Assembly (NCBI RefSeq): GCF_011766325.1
Contig: NZ_BLLG01000002.1
Span: 124,001 to 188,000, forward strand
Direction of reading: 5' to 3'
Origin: Streptomyces pacificus
GTDB taxonomy: Bacteria; Actinomycetota; Actinomycetes; Streptomycetales; Streptomycetaceae
Length of the DNA: 64,000 bases
Shown: piece by piece, positions 27,163 to 37,585 of the stretch
Layout: the number at the start of each line of letters is the position of its first letter
Position numbering within the stretch: the first letter of the stretch is position 1
Notes under the pieces: generated by a model
Databases searched by the model: none
What the model saw: only the letters and a program-made list of their open reading frames with translations
Told to the model about the DNA's origin: nothing
Position numbers and translations under genes: made by a program

Positions 27163-27780
27163 GTGCCACGAGACGCAGACGCCGTGCTCGACGCGGAGTT
27201 CTTCCTCCGCTGGATGGACGCCCTCGCCCGGGCGGTGGACCGGGAGGCCGCGCGGCTCACCGAGCTGGACGCCGCGATCGGGGACGCCGACCACGGGGCC
27301 AATATGCGGCGGGGTTTCGCGGCGGTGACGGCCGCACTGGGGAAGGACGCGCCGGACACCCCCGGTGCCGTACTGATGCTGACGGGGCGCCGGCTGATCT
27401 CGACGGTCGGCGGGGCCTCGGGGCCGCTGTACGGGACGCTGCTGCGGCGCGCCGGCAAGGCGCTCGGCGACGAGGCCGCGGTGTCGCGGGCGCAGCTCGC
27501 CGAGGCGCTGCGCGCGGGGACCGCGGCGGTGGCCCGGCTCGGCGGCGCGAAGGCCGGGGACAAGACGATGCTGGACGCGCTGGAGCCGGCGGCGGCGGCA
27601 CTGGAGGAGTCCTTCGCGGCCGCGCGCCAGGCCGCGGAGGACGGTGCGGCCGCGACCGTGCCGATGCTGGCCCGCAAGGGCCGCGCGAGCTATCTGGGCG
27701 AACGCAGCATCGGGCACCGGGATCCGGGGGCGGCGTCCTCCGCCCTGCTGATCGGCACCCTCGAGGAGACCGCGCGGTGA
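27163..27780 (+). CDS. dhaL: dihydroxyacetone kinase subunit DhaL
   Basis: 205-residue ADP-bearing subunit. LDAAIGDADHGANM carries Asp36, Asp41 and Asp43, the magnesium ligands that hold the bound ADP cofactor. TVGGASGPLYGTL and AGDKTMLDAL bind the nucleotide. In the PTS-type system ADP is re-phosphorylated by DhaM and passes the phosphate to the sugar on DhaK. GTG 27163 is selected because AAGGGAG lies 5 bases upstream and the length fits the family; the open frame extends back to 27094. It is 72 bp from dhaK and overlaps dhaM by 4 bp. Confidence 0.95.
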   Translation: MPRDADAVLDAEFFLRWMDALARAVDREAARLTELDAAIGDADHGANMRRGFAAVTAALGKDAPDTPGAVLMLTGRRLISTVGGASGPLYGTLLRRAGKALGDEAAVSRAQLAEALRAGTAAVARLGGAKAGDKTMLDALEPAAAALEESFAAARQAAEDGAAATVPMLARKGRASYLGERSIGHRDPGAASSALLIGTLEETAR

Positions 27781-28181
27781 CCGGTGTGGTGGGGATCGTC
27801 CTGGTCTCGCACAGCGCGCAGGTCGCCGCTTCGGTCGCCGATCTCGCGCGGAGGCTGGCCGGTGCCGGCGACGGGGTGCCGGTGGCTGCGGCAGGCGGCA
27901 CCGCGGAGGGCGGTCTCGGCACCAGTGCGGAGCGGACCGTCCGTGCCGCGCACGGGGTGGACCGGGGCGCGGGGGTGGCCGTGCTGGTGGACATCGGCAG
28001 CGCGGTGCTGACGGTGAAGACGCTGCTGGCCGAGGGCGGCGAACTCCCCGAGGGGACCCGGCTCGTGGATGCGCCGTTCGTCGAGGGGGCCGTCGCCGCG
28101 GTGGTCACCGCGGCCACCGGAGCGGATCTGGACGCGGTGGCGGCGGCAGCGGAGGAGGCGTACGGCTACCGGAAGGTGTGA
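27777..28181 (+). CDS. dhaM: dihydroxyacetone kinase phosphotransfer subunit DhaM (EIIA-Man domain only)
   Basis: 134-residue EIIA-mannose-type domain. VGIVLVSHSAQVA holds the phosphorylated His12, and GVAVLVDIGSAVLTVK is the second core motif. Unlike E. coli DhaM (about 470 residues) it lacks the HPr-like and EI-like domains, so phosphate must come from the cell's general HPr. It overlaps dhaL by ATGA, implying coupled translation. It is the last gene of the operon; a riboswitch for the next operon begins about 50 bp on. Confidence 0.95.
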   Translation: MTGVVGIVLVSHSAQVAASVADLARRLAGAGDGVPVAAAGGTAEGGLGTSAERTVRAAHGVDRGAGVAVLVDIGSAVLTVKTLLAEGGELPEGTRLVDAPFVEGAVAAVVTAATGADLDAVAAAAEEAYGYRKV

Positions 28182-28229
28182 CCGTACGCATCCGAGGGGC
28201 GGCTTGTGATGCACCTGGTCAACGCACTA

Positions 28230-28425
28230 GTGTCGCAGGGCCTTGGTGAACGGGAAACCGGTGGAGTACCGGTGCGGCCCTCGCCACTGTGATCGGGAAG
28301 TCCGGCTCTCTCCGCGAGGAAGCCACTGGACGGCCGCGGGGGACCGCGGTGTCCGGGAAGGCGGAGCCCGGGCGGCATGACCCGTCAGCCAGGAGACCGG
28401 CCGGGGCGCGTTGTCCATCCACGAG
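28230..28425 (+). ncRNA. cobalamin (adenosylcobalamin) riboswitch
   Basis: The 5' half has GTGAACGGGAAACCGGTG, and GCCACTGTGATCGGGAAG follows, both conserved blocks of the cobalamin aptamer. The B12 box AGCCAGGAGACCGGCC is at 28387-28402. Its position directly before cbiM fits the known biology: cobalt uptake is shut when cobalamin is plentiful. A GGAGA-GG-TCTCC mini-hairpin at 28431-28442 includes the likely ribosome site. Boundaries are approximate. Confidence 0.93.
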
Positions 28426-28448
28426 GTGCTGGAGAGGTCTCCCTGCCC

Positions 28449-29141
28449 ATGCATATAGCCGAGGGGTATCTGCCCCCTGTGCACGCGGCCGCCTGGGCCG
28501 CCGCGTCCGCCCCCTTCGTGATCCACGGCATGCGGGCGCTGACCCGCGAGGTCAGGGCGAACCCCGAGTCCACGCTGCTGCTCGGCGCGGCCGGCGCCTT
28601 CACCTTCGTCCTGTCCGCGCTCAAGATCCCCTCGGTGACGGGCAGTTGCTCCCATCCGACCGGCACGGGACTGGGCGCGATACTGTTCCGGCCGCCGATC
28701 ATGGCGGTGCTGGGCACGATCACCCTGCTCTTCCAGGCGCTGCTGCTGGCCCACGGGGGGCTGACCACGCTCGGCGCGAACGTCTTCTCCCTGGCGGTCG
28801 TCGGGCCCTGGGCCGGGTTCGGGGTGTACGTGCTGCTGCGGCGGTCCGGGGCGCCGCTGATGGTGGCCGTGTTCTTCGGCGCGTTCACCGCCGACCTGTC
28901 CACGTACTGCGTCACCAGCGTGCAGCTGGCGCTGGCGTTCCCCGACCCGGGCAGCGGCGTGGTGGGCGCCCTGGCCAAGTTCGGCGGCATCTTCGCGGTG
29001 ACCCAGATCCCGCTGGCGGTCAGCGAGGGCCTGCTGACCGTCCTGGTGATGCGGCTGCTGGTGCAGTCGAGCAAGGGTGAGCTGACCCGGCTCGGGGTGC
29101 TCCTCCAGGGCGGGGCGGAGAAGGAGGCCGCGGTCCGATGA
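28449..29141 (+). CDS. cbiM: cobalt ECF transporter substrate-binding subunit CbiM
   Basis: 230-residue membrane protein. The start [12 protein letters not shown] is the CbiM signature, whose N-terminal Met and His2 help bind Co2+. [14 protein letters not shown] (His in the second metal site) and [14 protein letters not shown] are family motifs. About seven hydrophobic segments follow. The ATG at 28449 is fixed by that N-terminus; the upstream frame runs through the riboswitch. It overlaps cbiN by 4 bp. Cobalt is favoured over nickel because of the cobalamin riboswitch. Confidence 0.96.
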   Translation: MHIAEGYLPPVHAAAWAAASAPFVIHGMRALTREVRANPESTLLLGAAGAFTFVLSALKIPSVTGSCSHPTGTGLGAILFRPPIMAVLGTITLLFQALLLAHGGLTTLGANVFSLAVVGPWAGFGVYVLLRRSGAPLMVAVFFGAFTADLSTYCVTSVQLALAFPDPGSGVVGALAKFGGIFAVTQIPLAVSEGLLTVLVMRLLVQSSKGELTRLGVLLQGGAEKEAAVR

Positions 29142-29506
29142 GCCGCAACGCGAAGATCAACACACTGCTGCTCGCGATCGTGGCGGCGCTGGCCGTGCTG
29201 CCGCTCGCGCTGGGTCTGGGCGACCACAAGGAGGAGCCCTTCACGGGCGCCGACGGGGAGGCGGAGACCGCGATCACCGAGATCGCCCCGGACTACGAGC
29301 CCTGGTTCGCCCCGTTGTACGAGCCGCCGTCCGGGGAGGTCGAGTCGGCCCTGTTCGCCCTCCAGGCCGCCCTGGGCGCGGGGGTCCTCGCGTACTACTT
29401 CGGGCTGCGCAGGGGCCGCCGGCAGGGCGGGGCCCGGGCGGCGGCCGCGCGGGGCGCCCGGCCGCCGGCCGCCGGCGCGGGGGACTCCCCCGGCGCGGGG
29501 GCGTAG
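29138..29506 (+). CDS. cbiN: cobalt transporter accessory subunit CbiN
   Basis: 122 residues with two membrane segments: [18 protein letters not shown] near the N-terminus and [19 protein letters not shown] near 70-88. [10 protein letters not shown] and [21 protein letters not shown] between them match CbiN, which loads metal into CbiM. The Ala/Gly/Arg-rich tail is longer than usual. It overlaps cbiM by 4 bp and precedes cbiQ by 6 bp. Confidence 0.94.
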   Translation: MSRNAKINTLLLAIVAALAVLPLALGLGDHKEEPFTGADGEAETAITEIAPDYEPWFAPLYEPPSGEVESALFALQAALGAGVLAYYFGLRRGRRQGGARAAAARGARPPAAGAGDSPGAGA

Positions 29507-29512
29507 TCGCCG

Positions 29513-30262
29513 ATGCTGCCGATCGACGCGGCGGCACACGGCAGCCGCTGGCGCGGCCGCCACCCGGGCGAGAAGGCGGCACTGGGCCTGGGACTGACGG
29601 TCTGCGCCGTGGCGCTGCCGCCGTGGCCGGGTGCCGTCCTGGTGGCGGCGGCCGCCGTCGCGGTACTGCTCGGGCCCGCCGGGGTGGCGCCCCGGCAGCT
29701 GTGGCGGGCGTGGCGCATCCCGCTGGGGTTCTGCGTCACGGGCGCGGTCCCGCTGCTGTTCGCGGTGGGCGGCCCGGACGGCTTCGTGGCCCTCGCGCCC
29801 GACGGGCCCCTGCACGCGGTCCGGCTGCTGCTGCGGACGTCGGCGGCCTCGCTCGGGGTGCTGCTGTTCGCGTTCACCACGCCGATGTCCGACCTGCTGC
29901 CCCGGCTGACCCGGGCCGGGGTGCCGGGGCCGGTCGTGGACGTGGCGCTCGTGATGTACCGGATCGCGTTCCTGCTGCTGGACGCGGTGCACCGGATCCG
30001 CCAGGCGCAGGCCGCCCGGCTCGGCCACACCTCCCGGGCGGCGGCCTGGCGGTCCCTCGCCGGCCTCGCCGCGACCGCGTTCGTGCGCGCCTTCGACCGG
30101 GCCCAGCGGCTGCACACGGGGCTCGCCGGGCGGGGCTACGACGGGACGCTGCGGGTCCTGGTGCCGTCGGCGGCGGTGTCGGTGCGCTTTCTGGCGGCGA
30201 CCGCGGGGCTGCTCGCGGGGCTCGTCGCCCTCACCCTCGTACTGGAAAGGTCCGTGCTGTGA
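29513..30262 (+). CDS. cbiQ: cobalt ECF transporter T component CbiQ
   Basis: 249-residue transmembrane coupling protein. Several hydrophobic segments surround the cytoplasmic motifs AQAARLG and RAQRLHTGLAGRG, the Ala-Arg-Gly coupling helices that touch the ATPase. It links CbiMN to CbiO. It begins at ATG 29513 and overlaps cbiO by 4 bp. Confidence 0.94.
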   Translation: MLPIDAAAHGSRWRGRHPGEKAALGLGLTVCAVALPPWPGAVLVAAAAVAVLLGPAGVAPRQLWRAWRIPLGFCVTGAVPLLFAVGGPDGFVALAPDGPLHAVRLLLRTSAASLGVLLFAFTTPMSDLLPRLTRAGVPGPVVDVALVMYRIAFLLLDAVHRIRQAQAARLGHTSRAAAWRSLAGLAATAFVRAFDRAQRLHTGLAGRGYDGTLRVLVPSAAVSVRFLAATAGLLAGLVALTLVLERSVL

Positions 30263-31125
30263 GCAGTTCCGTGGAGTCGGGCGGGGGCGGGGGCGCGGTC
30301 CCCGTGGTGGAACTGGCCGGCGCCGGGTTCTCCTACCCGGACGGCCCGCCGGTGCTGCGCGGTGTCGACTTCGCGGTGGCGGGCGGGCGGTCCCTGGCGC
30401 TGCTGGGCCGCAACGGGAGCGGGAAGACGACCCTGATGCGGCTGCTGAGCGGCGGACTGCGCTGCGGCGAGGGGCGGCTGCTGCTCGGCGGAGAGCCGGT
30501 GGCGTACGACCGCGCAGGGCTCACCCGGCTCCGGACGACGGTGCAGCTGGTCGTGCAGGATCCGGACGACCAGCTGTTCGCCGCCTCCGTCGCCCAGGAC
30601 GTGTCGTTCGGGCCGATGAACCTCGGGCTGCGGGAGGCGGAGGTGCGGGCGCGGGTCGCCGAGGCGCTCGACGCGCTGGACATCGCGGCGCTCGCGGACC
30701 GTCCGACCCATCTGCTGTCGTACGGGCAGCGCAAGCGGGCCGCGATCGCGGGCGCGGTGGCGATGCGGCCGCGGGTGCTGGTCCTGGACGAGCCGACGGC
30801 CGGGCTCGACCCGCACGGCCAGGAGAGGCTGCTGGCGGTGCTGGCGCGGCTCCGGGAGTCCGGCACGACCGTGGTGATGGCCACGCACGACGTGGATCTG
30901 GCGCTGCGCTGGGCCGACGACGCCGCCGTGCTCTGTCCGGCGGGGCTGCGGACCGGGCCGGTCGCGGAGCTGCTGGCGGACCGGGGGCTGCTGGATGCGG
31001 CCCGGCTGCGGCGGCCGTGGGCGATGGCGGCCGAGGAGGTGCTGCGGGCGCACGGGCTGCTGGATGCGGGCAGTCCCGGCCCGCGGACCCCGGAGGAGCT
31101 GGACCGATGGGCCGTACCGGCGTAG
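30259..31125 (+). CDS. cbiO: cobalt ECF transporter ATPase CbiO
   Basis: 288-residue ABC ATPase. Walker A is LGRNGSGKTTLM, the Q-loop VVQDPDDQLFAASV is typical of ECF ATPases, the signature LSYGQRKRAAIAG replaces LSGGQ, Walker B is VLVLDEPTAGLDP, and the switch His is in MATHDVDLA. GTG 30259 overlaps the cbiQ stop. A single ATPase gene implies a CbiO homodimer. It ends the riboswitch-controlled operon. Confidence 0.96.
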   Translation: MSSSVESGGGGGAVPVVELAGAGFSYPDGPPVLRGVDFAVAGGRSLALLGRNGSGKTTLMRLLSGGLRCGEGRLLLGGEPVAYDRAGLTRLRTTVQLVVQDPDDQLFAASVAQDVSFGPMNLGLREAEVRARVAEALDALDIAALADRPTHLLSYGQRKRAAIAGAVAMRPRVLVLDEPTAGLDPHGQERLLAVLARLRESGTTVVMATHDVDLALRWADDAAVLCPAGLRTGPVAELLADRGLLDAARLRRPWAMAAEEVLRAHGLLDAGSPGPRTPEELDRWAVPA

Positions 31126-33243
<2,118 letters not shown>

Positions 33244-33267
33244 CGCCGCCTCCCTAGGATGCCGGTC

Positions 33268-33822
33268 ATGTCCCTCCCGCACGCGATCCTCACCGCCCTG
33301 CTCGAGAAGCCGTCCTCGGGCCTGGAGCTCACCCGCCGCTTCGACCGGTCCATCGGCTACTTCTGGTCCGCGACGCACCAGCAGATCTACCGCGAACTGG
33401 GGAAGCTGGAGGAGGCGGGGCTGATCCGCGCCCTGTCCTCCGCCCAGCCGGCCAGGGGCAGGCGCAAGGAGTACGAGGTGCTGCCGGCCGGCCGCGCGGA
33501 ACTGACCGACTGGGTGGGCAGGAGCGAGGATCCCAAACCGGTCCGGGACGCTCTGCTGCTCCGGCTGCGCGCGGCGGCGGTGGTGGGGACGGAGGGGCTA
33601 GAGGCGGAACTGGACCGCCATCTCGACTGGCACCGCGGGCAGTTGGCGGAGTACGAGGACATCGAGAAGCGCCACTTCCCACCGGAGCGGGACGCGCCGG
33701 GGGACCGTATCCGGCACGTGGTGCTGCGCGGCGGGATCGAGCTGGAACGGTTCTGGATCGGCTGGCTCACCCAGGCGCTGGCGGAGGTCGGGGAGCCGCC
33801 GCCCGCTCCCCGGCCGCGGTAG
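33268..33822 (+). CDS. PadR-family transcriptional regulator
   Basis: 184 residues. LPHAILTALLEKPSSGLELTRR, IGYFWSATHQQIYRELGKLEE and the wing GRRKEYEVLPAGRAEL form the PadR winged helix (1-~85). The C-terminal helical part (Vir_C-like) includes WHRGQLAEYEDIEKRHFP. ATG 33268 is preferred over 33259 because AGGA lies 8 bases upstream. It follows fadH by 24 bp, probably co-transcribed, and may bind the palindrome before fadH. Confidence 0.92.
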   Translation: MSLPHAILTALLEKPSSGLELTRRFDRSIGYFWSATHQQIYRELGKLEEAGLIRALSSAQPARGRRKEYEVLPAGRAELTDWVGRSEDPKPVRDALLLRLRAAAVVGTEGLEAELDRHLDWHRGQLAEYEDIEKRHFPPERDAPGDRIRHVVLRGGIELERFWIGWLTQALAEVGEPPPAPRPR

Positions 33823-33910
33823 GCGCCGCCGCGCCCCGGCCGCCCGTCCCCGGGCGAAACCCCTCGGGGCGAGCCGCGGGAGTCCCCCGCCCGGTGCGCG
33901 GACGGAGTCG

Positions 33911-33949
33911 CCCTCCCAGCACGCCCTCCCAGCACGCCCTCCCAGCACG
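33911..33949. repeat. 13-bp tandem repeat, 3 copies
   Basis: CCCTCCCAGCACG repeated three times exactly, in the gap between the PadR gene and the FAD monooxygenase gene. Confidence 0.95.
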
Positions 33950-34053
33950 CCTTACCACATCCGGCACCCGCAGCTCACGGCCGGTGACCCTCGCCTCCCG
34001 CCGCGGGGATACTGGTCGGCCGTAGCAGGACTCGCCGACCACGAGGGGCGGAC

Positions 34054-35496
34054 ATGGCGGACCACGCGCGGAAAGAAGGCGGCCGGCGGCCGCACGGGGA
34101 CGGGCGGCACGCCGTCGTGATCGGGGGGAGCCTCGCCGGCCTGCTCGCGGCGCACGTGCTGGCCGGCCACGCCGACCGGGTGTCCGTCGTGGAGCGCGAC
34201 CGGATCCCGGACGGCCCGGAGCCTCGTCCCGGCGTCCCGCAGGGCAGGCACGCCCATGTGCTGCTGGAGAGCGGCCGGCTGGCGCTCGACTCCCTGCTGC
34301 CCGGGTTCACGGCCGAGCTGCGGGCAGCCGGGGCACCCCGGGTGGGCATGCCCGAGGACATGGTGGCCTGGAGCGGCGGCTGGATCCGGCGGACCGCCCC
34401 GACGGCCCATATCCACACCGGCTCCCGCGCCCAGCTCGAGCATCTGGTGCGCAGGCGTGTGCTGGCCGATCCGGCGATCAGGACCGTCGAGTCCACGGAG
34501 GCCGTCGGGCTGACCGGCGACGCCTTCCGGGTGCGAGGTGTGCTGCTGCGGGAGCGCGGCGGCACGAACGGCACCGGGGGCGGCGGCGCCTCGGGGCACC
34601 GGCAGCGGACGCTCGCGGCCGACCTGGTCGTGGACGCCTCCGGGCGGGGCTCGCGCGCCCCGCGGTGGCTGGCCGCCCTCGGCGCGGAGCCGCCGCAGGA
34701 GGAGTCCATCGACACCGGCCAGGCGTACGCCTCGCGCGTCTACCGCGACGCCGGCGCCCACCTCGGCACGGAGGCCCTGGCGTACTGGTTCTACCCGGAC
34801 CCCTCGCAGACGTACGCGGGCGGGGTGCTCCCGCTGGAGGACGGCAGCCACCTCGTGGCGCTCGCCGGTCTCCGCGGCCAGGAACCGCCCACGGACGACG
34901 CGGGGTTCACCGCCTTCGCCGCGCGCCTGCCCCACCCGCTGCTGCACGAGTGGCTGCGCACCGCCGAAGCGCGGACCCCGGCATACGGCTTCCGGTCGAC
35001 GGGCAACCTGCGGCGCAGATACGACCGTCCGGGCCGGCGCCCCGCCGGGTTCCTGGCCACCGGCGACGCGCTGTGCACCTTCAACCCGATCTACGGGCAG
35101 GGCATGTCCGTCGCCGCGATGAGCGCCCTGGCGCTGCGCGACGCCCTGGCCGACCCGCGCCGCAGGCCGACGACCCTCCGGGTGCAGCGGGCCCTCTTCG
35201 ACGCCTCGCGCCAGGCGTGGGACATTTCCGCGGGCGCCGACCGGGCCATGCCAGGAGCGGTGGGGAACGCGGTCGCCTCCCGGGCCGCCGACGGCCCGGT
35301 CGGCTGGTACCTGGGCCGCGTCCAACGGCGGTACGTGAGCGATCCGGTGCTCGTCGGCCCGGTGTTCCGCTCCGTGCTGACGCTCACCAGGCCCCTGAGC
35401 GCCCTGTTCGCCCCGAGAGTGGCCCGGGCGGTGCTGTTCGGTCCCGCGGTCCCGCCGCCCGCGGCGCCGCCGATGCGGGCGGAGATCGCGGGCTGA
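34054..35496 (+). CDS. FAD-dependent monooxygenase/epoxidase-like protein
   Basis: 480 residues. HAVVIGGSLAGLLAAHVLA at 19-37 is the FAD Rossmann motif, VVERDRIPDGP gives the ribose Glu, LVVDASGRGSRAPRWL is the DG-type NADPH/FAD motif, and FLATGDALCTFNPIYGQGMS is the GD motif with the second FAD contact. Layout matches class A flavin monooxygenases and LasC-like epoxidases. A Gly-rich insert lies near 170-185. ATG 34054 follows GAGGGGCGG. It stands alone, so its role (detoxification or a secondary-metabolite step) is not set by context. Confidence 0.86.
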   Translation: MADHARKEGGRRPHGDGRHAVVIGGSLAGLLAAHVLAGHADRVSVVERDRIPDGPEPRPGVPQGRHAHVLLESGRLALDSLLPGFTAELRAAGAPRVGMPEDMVAWSGGWIRRTAPTAHIHTGSRAQLEHLVRRRVLADPAIRTVESTEAVGLTGDAFRVRGVLLRERGGTNGTGGGGASGHRQRTLAADLVVDASGRGSRAPRWLAALGAEPPQEESIDTGQAYASRVYRDAGAHLGTEALAYWFYPDPSQTYAGGVLPLEDGSHLVALAGLRGQEPPTDDAGFTAFAARLPHPLLHEWLRTAEARTPAYGFRSTGNLRRRYDRPGRRPAGFLATGDALCTFNPIYGQGMSVAAMSALALRDALADPRRRPTTLRVQRALFDASRQAWDISAGADRAMPGAVGNAVASRAADGPVGWYLGRVQRRYVSDPVLVGPVFRSVLTLTRPLSALFAPRVARAVLFGPAVPPPAAPPMRAEIAG

Positions 35497-35553
35497 ACCG
35501 GCCGGGCGGCGGGTGCCCGCGGGGGGCCGGCTGCGGGCGGCGCTCCCCGGCCC

Positions 35554-35889
35554 TCAGGGCGCGGTCCGGGGCTCCTGGGCGTTCTCGCAGTGGAGGAAGG
35601 TGTTGAGCAGGTCGCCGACGGGGTGGCCGGCCTCATGGGGGTGGCGCAGCGCAAGGGTGGCGTCGACGGCGTAGCGGTTGCGGCGTCCGACGCGGGTCCG
35701 GGTGAGGTATCCGGCGCTCTCCAGGTCGGCGACGATGAGCTGGACGGCGCGCTCGGTGATGCCGATCGCGGCCGCGACATCGCGCAGCCGGGCCTCGGGA
35801 TCGCCGGCCAGGCAGAGCAGGACGCGAGCGTGGTTGGTGAGAAACGTCCAGGTGCCACCGCGGGCCGGGGAGGCGCTCATGGGGTCCAT
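35554..35889 (-). CDS. small winged-helix (MarR/ArsR-like) regulator
   Basis: 111 residues. FLTNHARVLLCLAGDPEARLRDVAAAIGITERAVQLIVADLE is split as helices 1-3 with the recognition helix at ITERAVQLIV, followed by the wing YLTRTRVGRRNRYAV. The C-terminus is a short helix with one Cys. ATG 35889 has AGAGGG four bases upstream; the ATG at 35880 would be too far from it. It is divergent from the TerC-family gene across an AT-rich segment, so it may regulate that gene and itself. Confidence 0.87.
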   Translation of the reverse strand: MDPMSASPARGGTWTFLTNHARVLLCLAGDPEARLRDVAAAIGITERAVQLIVADLESAGYLTRTRVGRRNRYAVDATLALRHPHEAGHPVGDLLNTFLHCENAQEPRTAP

Positions 35890-35917
35890 CGTACCCTCTC
35901 ACCTGAACCCAGATTGA

Positions 35918-35931
35918 CGAAAATTTTTTCG
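35918..35931. promoter_or_regulatory. AT-rich palindrome CGAAAA-TT-TTTTCG
   Basis: Perfect 6-bp arms around TT, 29 bp upstream of the winged-helix gene start. ATTGACGAAAA and CATTGACGC nearby resemble -35 elements. A fitting site for the winged-helix regulator. Confidence 0.5.
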
Positions 35932-35968
35932 CGTAAACATTGACGCTCATAGCTTCTCGGGTGACCCT

Positions 35969-36016
35969 GGAGGTGTCGCACCACCTACCCCGAAGGGGTG
36001 ATGGCCGTGAACCTCC
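35969..36016 (+). promoter_or_regulatory. nested stem-loop in the terC leader
   Basis: GGAGGT (35969-35974) can pair with ACCTCC (36011-36016), enclosing a hairpin of about 9 pairs at 35981-36004 capped by CGAAG. TerC-family genes are often controlled by Mn2+-sensing yybP-ykoY riboswitches, but I could not match that consensus, so the identity is open. Confidence 0.35.
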
Positions 36017-36228
36017 CGCCGACGCGCCACCGGACGCCCGCTGCCCCCGCGCCGGGCGGTCCCCACCTCCCCACCTCCCCGGGTCTTTCCCTGCGGCGTT
36101 CCCCGCGGCGTTCCCCGCGTCACTTCCGCGGCCGGTGACCGCCGTGCTCACCGACCGGCTCGCTCGATGACCGCACGCCCTCCCCGGCCGGGCCGCTTCC
36201 GCCACCACGACGAGGAAGCCGTATCCAT

Positions 36229-37296
36229 ATGAGCGACCTGTCGTTCCCGGTTCCGCTGTGGGTGTGGGCGGCGGTGACCCTCGGCATCGGTGCGATGCTG
36301 GCCGTCGACCTGCTCGCCCACCGCGACAACCACGTGATCGGCTTCCGCGAGGCCGCGGTCTGGAGCGGCGTCTGGATCGCCGCCGGTCTGGGCTTCGGCC
36401 TGGTCCTGCTCGTGTGGCAGGACGGCGACGTCGCCACCACCTACTACGCCGGCTACCTGATCGAGAAGGCGCTGTCGGTCGACAACGTCTTCGTCTTCGC
36501 TCTGGTCTTCTCCTTCTTCGCCGTACCGGACGCCTACCAGCACAAGGTCCTCTTCTGGGGCGTCATCGGAGCCCTGGCGGCCCGTCTGGTGTTCATCTTC
36601 GTCGGCGCGGAGCTGCTGCGGGTGTTCTTCTGGACCGCCTACCTCTTCGGCGCGTTCCTGATCTGGACCGGCTGGAAGATGGCCGCGTCCAAGGACGAGG
36701 AGGTCCACCCCGACCGCAACCCCGTCGTCCGCCTCGTCCGGAAGGTCGTCCCGACCGACGCCCGGTTCCACGGGGACAGGTTCTTCACCCGTGTCGACGG
36801 CCGGCGGGTGGCGACCCTGCTGTTCGTGGTCCTCGTCGCGATCGAGGCCACCGACCTGGTCTTCGCCGTCGACTCCGTCGCCGCGATCCTGGCGATCACC
36901 ACCAACACCTTCCTGGTGTGGACCGCCAACGCGTTCGCCGTCCTGGGTCTGCGCAGCCTGTACTTCTGCCTCGCCGGACTGCTGCGCCGCTTCCGGTACC
37001 TGCACTACGGCCTGGCGGTGCTGCTCGCCTTCGCCGGGGTCAAGCTGATCCTGTCCGAGACGCCCGTCGGCAAGCTGCCCATCCCCCTCACCCTGGGAGT
37101 CATCGCCGCCACGATCACCGTCTCCATCACCTGGTCCCTGATCGCCACCCGCGACCGGCCCGGCGGTGACGACGGCCCCGCCGCGGCGCCGAGCACCGCG
37201 GGCACCACCGGAACGGCGCCCGCCGAACACGGCCCCGACCCCGGCGCGTCGAGCACCCGGAGCCGTACGGACCGACCGCCGCCACGACCACGGTGA
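36229..37296 (+). CDS. TerC/Alx-family integral membrane protein
   Basis: 355 residues with about nine hydrophobic segments and a hydrophilic C-tail (305-355). EKALSVDNVFVFALVF and VAIEATDLVFAVDSVAAI carry the paired acidic residues that define TerC (PF03741). Members export Mn2+ or help insert or metallate exported proteins; the Alx branch is manganese-linked. ATG 36229 lies 12 bases after GAGGAA. No ter tellurite genes are nearby, so tellurite resistance is not implied. A divergent regulator and a possible structured leader precede it. Confidence 0.93.
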   Translation: MSDLSFPVPLWVWAAVTLGIGAMLAVDLLAHRDNHVIGFREAAVWSGVWIAAGLGFGLVLLVWQDGDVATTYYAGYLIEKALSVDNVFVFALVFSFFAVPDAYQHKVLFWGVIGALAARLVFIFVGAELLRVFFWTAYLFGAFLIWTGWKMAASKDEEVHPDRNPVVRLVRKVVPTDARFHGDRFFTRVDGRRVATLLFVVLVAIEATDLVFAVDSVAAILAITTNTFLVWTANAFAVLGLRSLYFCLAGLLRRFRYLHYGLAVLLAFAGVKLILSETPVGKLPIPLTLGVIAATITVSITWSLIATRDRPGGDDGPAAAPSTAGTTGTAPAEHGPDPGASSTRSRTDRPPPRPR

Positions 37297-37424
37297 ACCG
37301 GGAGCGTGGGGCCGGGTCCACCGGCCACCCGTGCCCGCACGCCCGTCGCGGGCTCCCCACCCCGCGCGACGGCGACGGCGTCCCGGCGTCGTCGCCCGCC
37401 CCGACCCCTCGGCCCCGCCTGCTC

Positions 37425-37451
37425 ACCCCTGACCCCTGACCCCTGACCCCT
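37425..37451. repeat. 7-bp tandem repeat, about 4 copies
   Basis: ACCCCTG repeated head to tail in the convergent gap between the TerC-family gene and the aldehyde dehydrogenase. Confidence 0.88.
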
Positions 37452-37585
37452 CAGCCCGGACCGCCGCCGCGGCCCGACCCCCGCGCATCCACCCGGACCG
37501 GGCGGGCCCTGAGCGGACGGCGGGGCCTCCCGCATCCACGGCGCAGACCCGGGCCCGCGCCCCGCACCGGGCGCGGCCGCCCTCC

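Larger units (their letters stand above)
35890..36228. other. 339-bp divergent region with possible structured terC leader
   Basis: Begins with an unusually AT-rich patch (35914-35945), a likely divergent promoter zone, then becomes GC-rich with a nested hairpin (35969-36016) and a 12-bp direct repeat (CGGCGTTCCCCG twice near 36091-36114). Open frames here lack ribosome sites. Confidence 0.55.

Noticed and set aside
25768..27717. 649-codon minus-strand frame
   Set aside because: Shadow of dhaK and dhaL.
28377..28448. Upstream ATG extension of cbiM
   Set aside because: Lies inside the cobalamin riboswitch; CbiM must start MHIAEG for metal binding.
35940..36170. 76-codon plus-strand ORF in the terC leader
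   Set aside because: No ribosome site and Pro/Ala-rich product including a 12-bp DNA repeat; probably noncoding.
35932..36228. yybP-ykoY manganese riboswitch before terC
   Set aside because: I could not locate the conserved internal loops; kept only as an unidentified possible leader.
36229..37296. Tellurite resistance gene reading of TerC
   Set aside because: No terZABDEF neighbours; the Alx/TerC membrane family is mainly manganese-linked.
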